From positions 102,304 to 166,303 of the forward strand of contig DATFBY010000110.1 in NCBI GenBank assembly GCA_035253585.1: a stretch of DNA of 64,000 nt. Reading direction: 5' to 3'. The translations under genes and the position numbers were made by a program. The notes under the pieces are model-generated. The model was not told where the DNA came from. It saw only the letters and a program-made list of their open reading frames with translations, and made no database searches. The DNA is from DATFBY01 sp035253585. GTDB lineage: Bacteria; Gemmatimonadota; Gemmatimonadetes; Gemmatimonadales; Gemmatimonadaceae. Of this stretch, positions 41,341 through 49,302 are shown one piece after another (the first letter of the stretch is position 1; each line of letters opens with the position of its first letter).

Positions 41341-41733
41341 TCAGGCAGGAGCTTGCCCTACCTGCCGCACTTCGATCGGTATGATCAGCGGCTTGCCACC
41401 GGGGCCGGGGGCGGCGGACGCCTTGGCCGCGATCTCGTGCGCACGCTCGGCGCGATCCACCTCGACGATCCAGAAGCCAGCCAGGAATTCCTTCGCCTCC
41501 GGAAAGGGACCGTCGGTCACCGCTGGGAGTCCGTCTTTTCCGGCACGGACGATCCGCGCCTCACCCGGCGGGAGCAGTCCCTCGGCGGCGACCAATTCGC
41601 CCGCGTTTTTGAGCTCTCTGTTCAGCTTGTGCATGAAGTCGATGTGTGCCTTCAGATCGTCTGGGGACCAACTCGAGATCTCGTAGTCGCCCGACTTCCC
41701 GCGCGGCGCGTGCATCATCAGCATGTATCGCAT
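41341..41733 (-). CDS. YCII-related DGPF-domain protein
   Basis: 130 residues. MRYMLMMHAPRGKSGDYEIS and GLPAVTDGPFPEAKEFLAGFWIV carry the DGPF signature. ECF42 sigma genes nearly always sit beside such a gene; here it is 55 bases upstream. It may sense a signal for the sigma factor. The stop is GCC-TGA-CGCG, a C-variant of the dispersed element. Confidence 0.93.
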   Translation of the reverse strand: MRYMLMMHAPRGKSGDYEISSWSPDDLKAHIDFMHKLNRELKNAGELVAAEGLLPPGEARIVRAGKDGLPAVTDGPFPEAKEFLAGFWIVEVDRAERAHEIAAKASAAPGPGGKPLIIPIEVRQVGQAPA

Positions 41734-41805
41734 TGTCGCTCTCCTAGTGGTTTGAGGCGCCGTTCTGGCGCCTTCATGGAGAAGTCGGAGCGGCCGCCGC
41801 GTTCT

Positions 41806-42423
41806 CTACATCCCTCGGTGCGTCTGCTCGTCGGTGTGGCGCGTCAGGCGCGTGATCAGATGGCGCTTCACGTCCGGCCATTCGCTGAGCAGGATGCTGA
41901 ACATCACCGAGTCGCGGACGGTGCCATCACGCCGGGCCTGATGATGGCGGATGACGCCGTCCTTCTTCGCGCCCAGGGCGGCGATGGCGCGTTGGGACGC
42001 AAAATTGAAGTTGTCGGTGCGAAGACCGACAACCTGACAGCCGAGCGTCTCGAAGGCGTGGGTGAGCAACAGAAGCTTGCACACCGTGTTGACGTGCGTG
42101 CGCTGCCAGCTCTTCGCATACCACGTGTAGCCGATCTCGACTCGGTCGACCGCGGGAACGATGTCGTGATAGCGAGTGCTGCCGACGATCGCTCCCGTCG
42201 TCAGCTCGCGGACCGCCCACGGCAGCATGTGTCCATCTCGTTGGCCGTCGAGTGCGGTTTGGACGTACGCCGTCGTCTTCGCCGGCTCGGGGACGGCCGT
42301 GTACCAGAGCTCCCACAGGCGACCGTCGGCGGCGGCTGCAGCCAGGTCGTCTCGATGGGCGTTCGTCAGCGGCTCCAAACGGATTCCGTGGCCTTCGAGG
42401 GTGATCGGAGCCACCGTGATCAT
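41806..42423 (-). CDS. RimJ/RimL-like GNAT acetyltransferase
   Basis: 205 residues. ITLEGHGIRLEPLTNAHRDDL is the usual opening. It has VEIGYTWYAKSWQRTHVNTVCKLLLLTHAFETL (acetyl-CoA loop with Gln and His in the Q/R-x-x-x-x-N position) and LRTDNFNFASQRAIAALGAKKDGVIRHH. This subgroup is often annotated as acetylating amines or aminoacyl groups; the substrate is unknown. Divergent from the ArsR-SRPBCC gene with a 117-base spacer. Confidence 0.87.
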   Translation of the reverse strand: MITVAPITLEGHGIRLEPLTNAHRDDLAAAAADGRLWELWYTAVPEPAKTTAYVQTALDGQRDGHMLPWAVRELTTGAIVGSTRYHDIVPAVDRVEIGYTWYAKSWQRTHVNTVCKLLLLTHAFETLGCQVVGLRTDNFNFASQRAIAALGAKKDGVIRHHQARRDGTVRDSVMFSILLSEWPDVKRHLITRLTRHTDEQTHRGM

Positions 42424-42505
42424 TTGCGGGTCCTTGCCGGGTCAGTTGGCGAGCAAGAATACCCGTCCGCCGTCGGGAGCCACAAGCGGCTGGCTTGACG
42501 CATCC

Positions 42506-42535
42506 TTGACATGTGACCATTTGGTCACATATCAT
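42506..42535 (+). promoter_or_regulatory. Sigma70-like promoter of the ArsR-SRPBCC gene, leaderless
   Basis: TTGACA at 42506-42511 (perfect -35), 18-base spacer, TATCAT at 42530-42535 (-10). Transcription should start about six to eight bases later, on or just past the ATG at 42541, so the mRNA is predicted to be leaderless. No Shine-Dalgarno precedes the ATG. Confidence 0.75.
42511..42530. promoter_or_regulatory. Palindromic operator inside the promoter
   Basis: ATGTGACCA-TT-TGGTCACAT is a perfect 9-bp inverted repeat with a 2-base centre. It fills the space between -35 and -10, where a bound repressor would block RNA polymerase. The ArsR-type domain encoded immediately downstream is the obvious candidate. 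Confidence 0.72.
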
Positions 42536-42540
42536 TGTTC

Positions 42541-43326
42541 ATGGATGATGTGTTCAAGGCTCTCGCAGACCCGACGCGACGGCGGCTTCTCGACCTCCTC
42601 TTCAGGAAGGACGGGCAATCGCTCGACGCATTGCAGCGGCGCCTTCCGATGTCGCGCTTCGGAGTCATGAAGCATCTGCGCGTGTTGGAAGATGCCGGGT
42701 TGGTCGTCACCAAGCGTCGCGGGCGCGAGAAGCTCCACTTCCTCAATGCCGTTCCCATTCGACGCGTGCACGATCGGTGGGTGAGCAAGTACGCGGCGCC
42801 GTGGGCGGCGGCGTTGGTCAACCTGAAGCAGGAGTTGGAGGACGAAACCATGGAGAAGGTCTTCGAGATCTACATCAAGACCACCCCGCAACGCCTGTGG
42901 GACGCGATCACGAACCCCGAGCTCCGCCGGAAGTACACCTTCGGCGTCGGCGTTTATTCCGACTGGAAACCCGGATCGAGGTATGAGGCGCGCACGACGG
43001 ACATGACCGTCGCGCCGAACATGCCGATCTCGGAAGGTGAGAACGTCGAGGTCGATCCACCACGCCGGTTGGTGCAGACGTTCAAGGCTCTGTGGAGCGA
43101 TGAGGTGAAAGCCGAAGGGTTTTCACGCGTGACCTGGGAGATCGAGCCGGTCGGTGACTCCTGCCGCCTCACGGTGACGCACGATCAGCTGCGAGAAGGC
43201 GCCAACGAGGAGCTGTACGGCGGTTGGCCGATGGTCCTCTCCGGCCTCAAGACGCTGCTCGAGACCGGCCAGATGCTCACCACGCCCGCGTCGCTCATGT
43301 ACTTGGCGAAAGAAGCGAGTGCGTGA
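42541..43326 (+). CDS. ArsR-family repressor fused to SRPBCC (AHSA1) domain
   Basis: 261 residues. N-terminal winged helix (residues about 1-90): MDDVFKALADPTRRRLLDLL, DALQRRLPMSRFGVMKHLRVLEDAGLVVTKRRGREK. C-terminal SRPBCC/AHSA1 ligand pocket (105-255): VFEIYIKTTPQRLWDAITN, then KYTFGVGVYSDWKPGSRYE and VTWEIEPVGDSCRLTVTHD. The two parts are usually separate neighbouring genes; here they are one. No cysteine metal site of ArsR type is seen, so a small hydrophobic ligand is the likely signal. The end is in a 38-bp palindrome. Confidence 0.92.
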   Translation: MDDVFKALADPTRRRLLDLLFRKDGQSLDALQRRLPMSRFGVMKHLRVLEDAGLVVTKRRGREKLHFLNAVPIRRVHDRWVSKYAAPWAAALVNLKQELEDETMEKVFEIYIKTTPQRLWDAITNPELRRKYTFGVGVYSDWKPGSRYEARTTDMTVAPNMPISEGENVEVDPPRRLVQTFKALWSDEVKAEGFSRVTWEIEPVGDSCRLTVTHDQLREGANEELYGGWPMVLSGLKTLLETGQMLTTPASLMYLAKEASA

Positions 43327-43429
43327 GCATCGAGATTAGAGATTCGAGATTCGAGATTCGGGCGGTGGCGGAGAGTCTCGCCCTCGGGAGCCCCGAATCT
43401 CGAATCTCGAATCTCTAATCTCGATGCTC
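43325..43429. repeat. 38-bp palindrome of GAGATTC repeats
   Basis: Left arm 43325-43362 and right arm 43392-43429 are perfect complements: GAGCATC, GAGATTA, three GAGATTC and GGG. The second unit differs (A for C) and the change is mirrored in the other arm. It lies between convergent genes: the TGA of the fusion gene overlaps its left edge, and the TAG of the MBL gene (43415-43417) uses the substituted unit. Confidence 0.95.
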
Positions 43430-44914
43430 TCCCTTCCCCGCTCCCTCCACTGCCGACCACTCGACCGGCACCCCATGGCCGCCCACGAACCGCGTGGGTG
43501 CGATTCCGACACTCTTGGCAAAGGCAACCATCTCTCGGCTTCCGGTCGGTGAGATCGGTTGGTTCGCTTGCGGCGACAGCACGTCACTCGTGAACACGAT
43601 TCCGGCGGACGGTACCCACGCCGCGAGTATTCCTTTGGCGTGCGCCGACGGAACCGGATAGACCACGACGCGGCCTTGGCCGCTACCCAGCACCAGCGAG
43701 TCACGTACGGCGATGCTCACCGGCGCGGGCGCGCCCCGGGACAGCCTGTCGGGCGCAACGGTCTTTCGCGCCGACGCGACCTCACGGACGAATTCGCGGT
43801 TTCGCTGATGCGCGATCACACGAATGCCCCGCGCCATGTAGCCGCGAATGCCACCACTGTGATCGTGATGGTGATGTGTCATGACGACGGCGGTCACCGG
43901 ACGTCCAGGAAACCGTTTCCGCAGCGTATCGAGGACCGCGTTCGATCGCGCGCTGCTGAGCGGCGCTTCTATGACTAGCAAGCCGGGCCCTTGCTCCACC
44001 ACCAACGAAAAATGATTCGCCCCTTCCGCGCGCCACACACCCGGCGCGATGCTCACCAACGGAACTTCGACCGGCGCGGGCGTCGAGGAATTGGCCGTGT
44101 TAGGCAACGTCGGCGCTTTGGCCTTCATCGAGTCGGGAATGATGAAGAGTGAGTCGGCGAGCTGGTCATTCACCGTGGCCGCGGTAATCACCGTGTGCGA
44201 TTGAAGCCGTCCATTCACTTCCACGTCGATCTGCCGCGGAAGCGCGAGCCCGCCCGCATCCTGCCAGCGGCCGAATAACGTCACGGTACGACGGTCGCCT
44301 AGCACGCCGTCATCCGTCAGTGTCTCCAGCGCGATCGGAAGACCGGATGCTCGATCGAACCATAGGCTCGCGGTGTCGGGACCCAAAATGACTCGAATGC
44401 CGTCCGCCATCTCACCACGGATGACCTTCGAACGCAGCGGCGACGTCGCGCTCTCGTGGTGGCTCGCGGCCAGGAGAACTCTCTCGAGCTGAAGCGAGAG
44501 CGCGCGCTCGAGGCCGGCTGGTACCGACGCCGGATCCATCGCCAGCGCGCCGTTCGTCTCGATCATGCTCATCGTTGCGAGCGACACGCGACGCTGGCGG
44601 CTGTTCATTCCGTTGACCGCGCGTACATCCTGAGTCGTCAGGCGGCGAGTGCCGGCATAGTCGGTCACCGTCCGACCGAACGACAGCGTAGCTCTCGGCG
44701 GACCGTCCGGCGTCTCCTCCTGACCGATCGCGAACCCTACTGTGTTGAAGTCGATCGTCTTGTTCCGCAAAGAGTCCAACGCCTGCGCGCCGCCCATGGC
44801 ACGTGCGGCTCGATCGAGAAGCGCACGCGGCAAGGCTGTCTGCGCGTAGGCGTTCGGCGCGGCCAGGACGAGCGCGATCGTCGCGAGCGCCAAAAGGCGA
44901 TGCATGGTGGGCAT
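43415..44914 (-). CDS. Secreted metallo-beta-lactamase-fold hydrolase
   Basis: 499 residues. Signal peptide 1-25 (LLALATIALVLAAPNAYAQ). After a 280-residue beta-rich domain comes an MBL domain with the ligand motif VVMTHHHHDHSGGIRGYMA, a later His in VYPVPSAHAKGILAAW and the Asp in GIVFTSDVLSPQ. Such two-part proteins hydrolyse esters, lactones or phosphates in the periplasm; the substrate cannot be read. Its TAG stop lies in the palindrome. A GTTAGGC element is at 44099. Confidence 0.88.
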   Translation of the reverse strand: MPTMHRLLALATIALVLAAPNAYAQTALPRALLDRAARAMGGAQALDSLRNKTIDFNTVGFAIGQEETPDGPPRATLSFGRTVTDYAGTRRLTTQDVRAVNGMNSRQRRVSLATMSMIETNGALAMDPASVPAGLERALSLQLERVLLAASHHESATSPLRSKVIRGEMADGIRVILGPDTASLWFDRASGLPIALETLTDDGVLGDRRTVTLFGRWQDAGGLALPRQIDVEVNGRLQSHTVITAATVNDQLADSLFIIPDSMKAKAPTLPNTANSSTPAPVEVPLVSIAPGVWRAEGANHFSLVVEQGPGLLVIEAPLSSARSNAVLDTLRKRFPGRPVTAVVMTHHHHDHSGGIRGYMARGIRVIAHQRNREFVREVASARKTVAPDRLSRGAPAPVSIAVRDSLVLGSGQGRVVVYPVPSAHAKGILAAWVPSAGIVFTSDVLSPQANQPISPTGSREMVAFAKSVGIAPTRFVGGHGVPVEWSAVEGAGKGEHRD

Positions 44915-45125
44915 GTGCCAGGCTGGTTGAACGTTCGAAAGGGCGGCGGCTGGAAGCGCCGGAAGATGTCACCCCGTCCAGGTGACGACCAGCACCGCCG
45001 GACGGCGTTTCCGCCGTCGCGGCGACTGACGACGCCCAAGACGACCGATGGCCAATCGCTTGCATTTGCGAGCCAAGACCAGCGTTCGTAAGATCTCTTT
45101 TCACTGCCCGGGAAGGTTAGCACCT

Positions 45126-45779
45126 ATGGATCTGGTGCCGTTCGAGCGCGTGATTGCCCGCGCGCGACAGCGTCTCGCTGCGCGTGCAGGACGAGCAGAC
45201 GAGCAATCGCCGACTGACCCCGCGCGCGCCGAGCTCGTGCACGAAGTGGATCAGCTCATGGAGGAGCTGAACGTGGCGCACGAAGAGCTCCGGCAGCAGA
45301 ACGAAGAGCTGGAAAGCGCCCGTGATGCGCTGGAGGCCGAACGCTCGCGCTACTACGAGCTCTTCGACTTGGCGCCCGATGCCTACATCGTCACCGACCA
45401 CCATGGCGTCATACTCGAGGCCAACCGCGCCGCGTCCGCGCTCCTCCGCGTGCCTAGCGAGTATCTGGTCGGGAAGCCCCTCACGCTCTATGTCGAGGAA
45501 GGCACGCGCCGCGAATTCCTGTCGTTGCTGGACGCGCTGTGCGGCGCGATGTCATCTGGCGAGCGCGCGCTGATCATCTCACCGCGTCGCGGAGCGCCGG
45601 TTCACGTCGCCGTCACGGTCTCGGTGATTCGCGCTGCGAGCACTGCGCCCCGCGCTCTCCGCTGGCTCATCCGGGATGTGACCGACCGCCGCCGCATCGA
45701 AGACGATCTGCGCCGACTGATGACGGAGCTTCGCAGCGCACGACAGGATTCGAGGCCGGCCAAAGGTCCGCCGCGCTGA
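45126..45779 (+). CDS. PAS-domain protein with coiled-coil linker
   Basis: 217 residues from ATG 45126 (GGAAGG upstream). An N-terminal coiled coil (ARAELVHEVDQLMEELNVAHEELRQQNEELESARDALEAERS) leads into a PAS fold: YYELFDLAPDAYIVTDHHGVILEANRAASALLRVPSEYLVGKPLTLYVEEG, ending with LRWLIRDVTDRRRIEDDLR. There is no kinase or output domain, so it is a sensor needing a partner, none of which is nearby. The 210 bases upstream hold no gene. Confidence 0.88.
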   Translation: MDLVPFERVIARARQRLAARAGRADEQSPTDPARAELVHEVDQLMEELNVAHEELRQQNEELESARDALEAERSRYYELFDLAPDAYIVTDHHGVILEANRAASALLRVPSEYLVGKPLTLYVEEGTRREFLSLLDALCGAMSSGERALIISPRRGAPVHVAVTVSVIRAASTAPRALRWLIRDVTDRRRIEDDLRRLMTELRSARQDSRPAKGPPR

Positions 45780-45846
45780 ATCACCTCACACGCGCGCCCT
45801 CGCTTCGAGCGATAGAAGCTCCGGCGCCGAGCGAGAAGCCGTCTCG

Positions 45847-46257
45847 CTACCTCCTCTCCGCCTTCGTCAGCTCGGCGATCCGTGCTTTCACCAGGCGCCT
45901 AACGAGCGCGACCGGCGGATCATCGCGGTGTGAGAATCTGATCGTACCCTTCGACGTCTCGTACTTCGAAACATCGATCCCGTGCGCCCTCGGCAGCGCG
46001 GGACCGATAGGGTAGATGCTGCTGTGCTGCTTGAAGCCGGCATACCAGACCAAGGGCTTTCCCCCGAGTCGGTAAGCCGGAATGCCGTAACTGAACCCGT
46101 CTACCGCTCCCGGCGCGGCCGATCGAATAGCGTCCCGCAGCTTGGACAAGTGCTTCCTCGCGTCGGGCGGCAGCGATGCGAAGTACGCCTTGATCTTGCT
46201 CCTGGCTTTTTTGACCTCAGTCTTTGAAGCGTTGCCTTTTGACGATTTTTTCGGCAC
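45847..46257 (-). CDS. DUF1801 (YdhG-like) protein
   Basis: 136 residues from a GTG at 46257 after GGAGGAG. Basic start (PKKSSKGNASKTEVKKARSK), then ASLPPDARKHLSKLRDAIRSAAP and FSYGIPAYRLGGKPLVWYAGFKQHSSIYPIG, the DUF1801 signature. Homologues are described as possible iron chaperones; not proven here. A GTTAGGC element lies inside (45897-45903). Confidence 0.88.
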   Translation of the reverse strand: MPKKSSKGNASKTEVKKARSKIKAYFASLPPDARKHLSKLRDAIRSAAPGAVDGFSYGIPAYRLGGKPLVWYAGFKQHSSIYPIGPALPRAHGIDVSKYETSKGTIRFSHRDDPPVALVRRLVKARIAELTKAERR

Positions 46258-46345
46258 TGGATCGGCTCCTCCAACGGTGATTTCAACGGCCGAGTATGGT
46301 GCCTCGTTCCACGCATGCGATGGAACTACGGCTGGCGAAGATTCG

Positions 46346-46861
46346 TTACACCTCTTTATAGAAGAAGACAGTGTCGCACGGCGATCCGTCGGGGTTGAGT
46401 GCGAAGCGCGGTACGACCCCCACGCGGACCCACCCGAGCGATGTATAAAGCTGCTCGGCCGCGCTGCCCTGGCAGGTGTCGAGGAGTAGCAGGCTGAACT
46501 TTCGCGCGCGGGCCTGAGACTCGAGCTCGTGCATGAGGGCGCGAGCGATTCCTCGGCCGCGCGCGCGCCGGTGAACGATGAGCTTCGCCACATCAGCGCG
46601 GTGTGGTTGATTGGGCGCCCAGGCTGGCTGTAGTTGCACGGTGCCGAGGATGCCTTCGGCATCGCGCGCTATGAGAATCACGGCTCGAGGTGACGACGTG
46701 CTCAGCGTCTTGCGCCACCACTCGGCAGCATCTTCCGCTCGTAACCCGGACATGAAGCTGATCCCGGCGCCGCTCTCGATGGCGTCCACCAGCAGCTCGG
46801 CAAGACCCTGCACGACCTCGTCGGAAACGTCGTCGACCTCCTCGATGACCAGCTCGCTCAT
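46346..46861 (-). CDS. GNAT-family N-acetyltransferase
   Basis: 171 residues. Acetyl-CoA loop KLIVHRRARGRGIARALMHELESQA (R-x-x-G-x-A/G), with LLLLDTCQGSAAEQLYTSLGWVRVGVVPRFA completing the C-terminal half. This kind is close to the acetyltransferases of the tabtoxin-resistance or general amine type; substrate unknown. Its ATG is eight bases from the divergent cysteine-synthase-like start. Confidence 0.87.
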   Translation of the reverse strand: MSELVIEEVDDVSDEVVQGLAELLVDAIESGAGISFMSGLRAEDAAEWWRKTLSTSSPRAVILIARDAEGILGTVQLQPAWAPNQPHRADVAKLIVHRRARGRGIARALMHELESQARARKFSLLLLDTCQGSAAEQLYTSLGWVRVGVVPRFALNPDGSPCDTVFFYKEV

Positions 46862-46869
46862 CTTCCTCC

Positions 46870-47835
46870 GTGGTCACACCCGTGAGATTCACATCCAGTA
46901 GAGCGAAAGGTCACGCCGTCGATGTACTCGCCGCAATCGGCGACACGTCCCTGGTGCAGCTTCGCCGCGTGGTTCCGCCGGATTGCGCGGACGTGTATGT
47001 GAAGCTCGAATGGGAGAATCCGACAGGCAGCCTGAAAGATCGCATGGCCAAGGCGGTGATCTCGCGCCCCGAGGCAGATGGCCGCCTCGAGCCAGGTGAC
47101 ACGATCGTCGAGTACACGGGCGGCAGCACTGGTGCGGCCCTGGCGATGGTCTGCGCGGCCAAAGGCTATCGCATCAAGATCGTCAGCTCCGACGCCTTCA
47201 GCCGCGACAAGCTCGACCAGATGGCGGCGCTGGGGGCCGAGCTGCTGCTGGTGCCGAGTGAGAATGGGCGAACGACGAAGAAGCTCATTCTCGACATGAT
47301 CGAGACCGCCAGGCGCCTGAGCCAGGAGCCGAACACGTACTGGACCGACCAGCTGAACAACCACGACAGCATCGCCGGGTATTACTCGTTAGGCGAAGAG
47401 ATCTGGCGGCAGACGGAAGGAGAGGTCGATGCGTTCGTACACTGCGTCGGCACCGGCGCGTCGTCGCGTGGGGTAGCGACGGTGCTGAAGCGTCATAAGC
47501 CGGAGACCAGAATCGTCGTGGTGGAGCCCGGTGAATCGGCCGTCCTGCTGGGCGGCATTCCTGGACCGCACAGCATCGAGGGCGTCGGAATCGGCTACAC
47601 GCCGCCGCTGTGGGAGCCTTCGCTGATCGACGACATCGTCGCCGTATCGACCGCGGACGCGAAAGCGATGGCGCAGCGGCTCGCGCGCGAGGAGGCGCTG
47701 TTCTCGGGAACGTCGTCAGGTGCCAACGTCGTCGCCGCGCTTCAGATCGCCAAGCGGCTTGGCCCCGGAGCAACGGTCGTCACCCTGATGGCTGACTCCG
47801 GACTCAAGTATCTCAACGCAGACGTATATCGTTGA
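46870..47835 (+). CDS. PLP-dependent cysteine-synthase family enzyme
   Basis: 321 residues from GTG 46870; GTG 46882 is also in frame. Beta-elimination/replacement enzyme fold type II. VKLEWENPTGSLKDRMAKAV holds the PLP lysine in SLKDR; IVEYTGGSTGAALAMVCAAKGY is the substrate loop; HCVGTGASSRGVATVLKRHKP binds the cofactor phosphate; IEGVGIGYTPP is near the C-terminus. It resembles O-acetylserine sulfhydrylase (CysK/CysM) and cystathionine-synthase-like enzymes; the substrate cannot be settled. Only eight bases separate it from the divergent GNAT gene. Confidence 0.9.
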   Translation: MVTPVRFTSSRAKGHAVDVLAAIGDTSLVQLRRVVPPDCADVYVKLEWENPTGSLKDRMAKAVISRPEADGRLEPGDTIVEYTGGSTGAALAMVCAAKGYRIKIVSSDAFSRDKLDQMAALGAELLLVPSENGRTTKKLILDMIETARRLSQEPNTYWTDQLNNHDSIAGYYSLGEEIWRQTEGEVDAFVHCVGTGASSRGVATVLKRHKPETRIVVVEPGESAVLLGGIPGPHSIEGVGIGYTPPLWEPSLIDDIVAVSTADAKAMAQRLAREEALFSGTSSGANVVAALQIAKRLGPGATVVTLMADSGLKYLNADVYR

Positions 47836-47842
47836 ATGGCAG

Positions 47843-47952
47843 ATGTGCGAAAGCCATCCGGCGAGATTCGAGATTCGAGATTCGAGGCGTCCCGCCCGCC
47901 GAATCACGCCGAATCTCGAATCTCGAATCTCGCCGCCATGGCTTTCGCACAT
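47843..47952. repeat. Two-layer palindrome with GAGATTC core
   Basis: Outer 15-bp arms (47843-47857 and 47938-47952) flank an inner 25-bp arm pair (47860-47884 and 47910-47934) built of three GAGATTC. A short unpaired bulge (2-3 bases) separates the layers. The loop is 25 bases. It lies between convergent genes whose stops are at 47835 and 47961. Confidence 0.95.
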
Positions 47953-47960
47953 TTTTCCCC

Positions 47961-48770
47961 CTACGTCTCGGCTAGATACACCACTCTTGACAGCCTCTTT
48001 TCACTCGTCAGGCGGTGGACCGCCTCGAAGAAACGCTGCAGCCCGTGGAATCGCTCTTCACCCTCGATCCGAACCAAGTCCGCCTTGCGCGCCTCGCGGG
48101 CGCGATGCCAGCGCCCTGAGACCAGCGACGCGTTCTCCGTGACGTCCTCCTGACGGATGAGTCGAAGGGCCGCCTGCTCGATGAGCCGCTCGTTGATGCC
48201 CGGCGGTACGAAAAGAAAGAGCCCAATGGAGCTGCGGAGCGCCAGCTCGTCATTCGTCACCGGCCCGGTGATGACCACCGGATCGGTGAAGACGGCGCGG
48301 CGACCCGGCCGGAGCACCCGTGCCCACTCACGGAACACCTCCAAGCGATTCGGAAAGTGATTCATCGAATCGATGCACACGACGGCATCGAATGACCCGT
48401 CATCGAATGGCAGCTTCGCCGTGGCATCGCCCACCCGAAATCGCACCCGATCTCGCTCCGGCGACCGTGCCGTGATCTCCGTGGCGGTCGCCACGCCGCT
48501 CTCGTTGGCGTCGATGCCGGTCACCCGGCACCCGATGGTGCGCGCAATGTGCCGAGCCGGCCCGCCCGAGCCGCTGGCCACCTCCAGCACGTGATCGTCG
48601 GCGCTCAGGTCGAGCCAGGAGAGAAAGCGATCGTACTCGTCGGCCGTGAGCCAGCTATTTTGCCCGATGTCGACGCCGAACGTCTCGGCGCGAATCTCAC
48701 TGAGGACCCGGTCGCTGAAGTGCGTGTACGTGCTGTCGAACAGGTCGACACGCTCTGTATCGTGTGTCAT
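47961..48770 (-). CDS. Class I SAM-dependent methyltransferase
   Basis: 269 residues from ATG 48770. Core motifs: HVLEVASGSGGPARHIARTIGCRVTGIDANESGV, VRFRVGDATAKLPFDDGSFDAVVCIDSMNHFPN, WARVLRPGRRAVFTDPVV. The phrase PFDDGSFDAVVCIDSMNH is like phosphoethanolamine/sarcosine N-methyltransferases, so a small amine is plausible. Its ATG follows the TAA of the VOC gene by seven bases, with the GTTAGGC element over the junction; they are one operon. Confidence 0.9.
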   Translation of the reverse strand: MTHDTERVDLFDSTYTHFSDRVLSEIRAETFGVDIGQNSWLTADEYDRFLSWLDLSADDHVLEVASGSGGPARHIARTIGCRVTGIDANESGVATATEITARSPERDRVRFRVGDATAKLPFDDGSFDAVVCIDSMNHFPNRLEVFREWARVLRPGRRAVFTDPVVITGPVTNDELALRSSIGLFLFVPPGINERLIEQAALRLIRQEDVTENASLVSGRWHRAREARKADLVRIEGEERFHGLQRFFEAVHRLTSEKRLSRVVYLAET

Positions 48771-48777
48771 TGTCTCG

Positions 48778-49182
48778 TTAGGCACGTCGATCGATCGCCA
48801 CCGGATGCCGCGGCTCGTACAATCCCAGCTCGGCACCACTCGGCAACGATATCTGCGTAACGCGACCCCACGGTTGGTCTTGTATACTCGAGGTGTCGAT
48901 GCCCTTGCGCTTTAGATCGCGGATCGTCGCCTCGATGTCGTCGCACATAAAGTAGAGCTCGTGATACTCCGCGTCCTCGGCGGGATGAACGGCCAGCTCG
49001 GCCGGCGGCGCGGCAAAGATCAACCAGCCACCCCCAGCGTCTACGGACGAGAACCCGAGCACGTCACGAAGAAACGCCCGCGTCTCGTCCGCTTTCGCCG
49101 AATAGATCAACGCATGCATTCCGATGATTGCCACGTGTCCCTCATTGTTCGAGTCGCTGGTCCTGCCATTGCCGTCATCCAA
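48778..49182 (-). CDS. VOC-superfamily protein
   Basis: 134 residues. GMHALIYSAKADETRAFLRDVLGF and DAEYHELYFMCDDIEATIRDLKRKG are the two units, ending VTQISLPSGAELGLYEP with the metal Glu; both His are present (MHALI and YHELYF). A later GTG near 49134 could be the real start, which would drop 16 non-homologous residues. Stop is GCC-TAA-CGA-GA in the element (48777-48783). Upstream of the methyltransferase and co-directional. Confidence 0.85.
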   Translation of the reverse strand: MDDGNGRTSDSNNEGHVAIIGMHALIYSAKADETRAFLRDVLGFSSVDAGGGWLIFAAPPAELAVHPAEDAEYHELYFMCDDIEATIRDLKRKGIDTSSIQDQPWGRVTQISLPSGAELGLYEPRHPVAIDRRA

Positions 49183-49302
49183 GGGGACACGGCATTACTT
49201 GAGGCTACCGCTTGAAATTGCTTCAAGCGCCGCCGAGTGCAACCAGAGACCGGACCTCGACAACGCCACGCACGGCAACCGTTCACGACGCGTGATGGAA
49301 GC

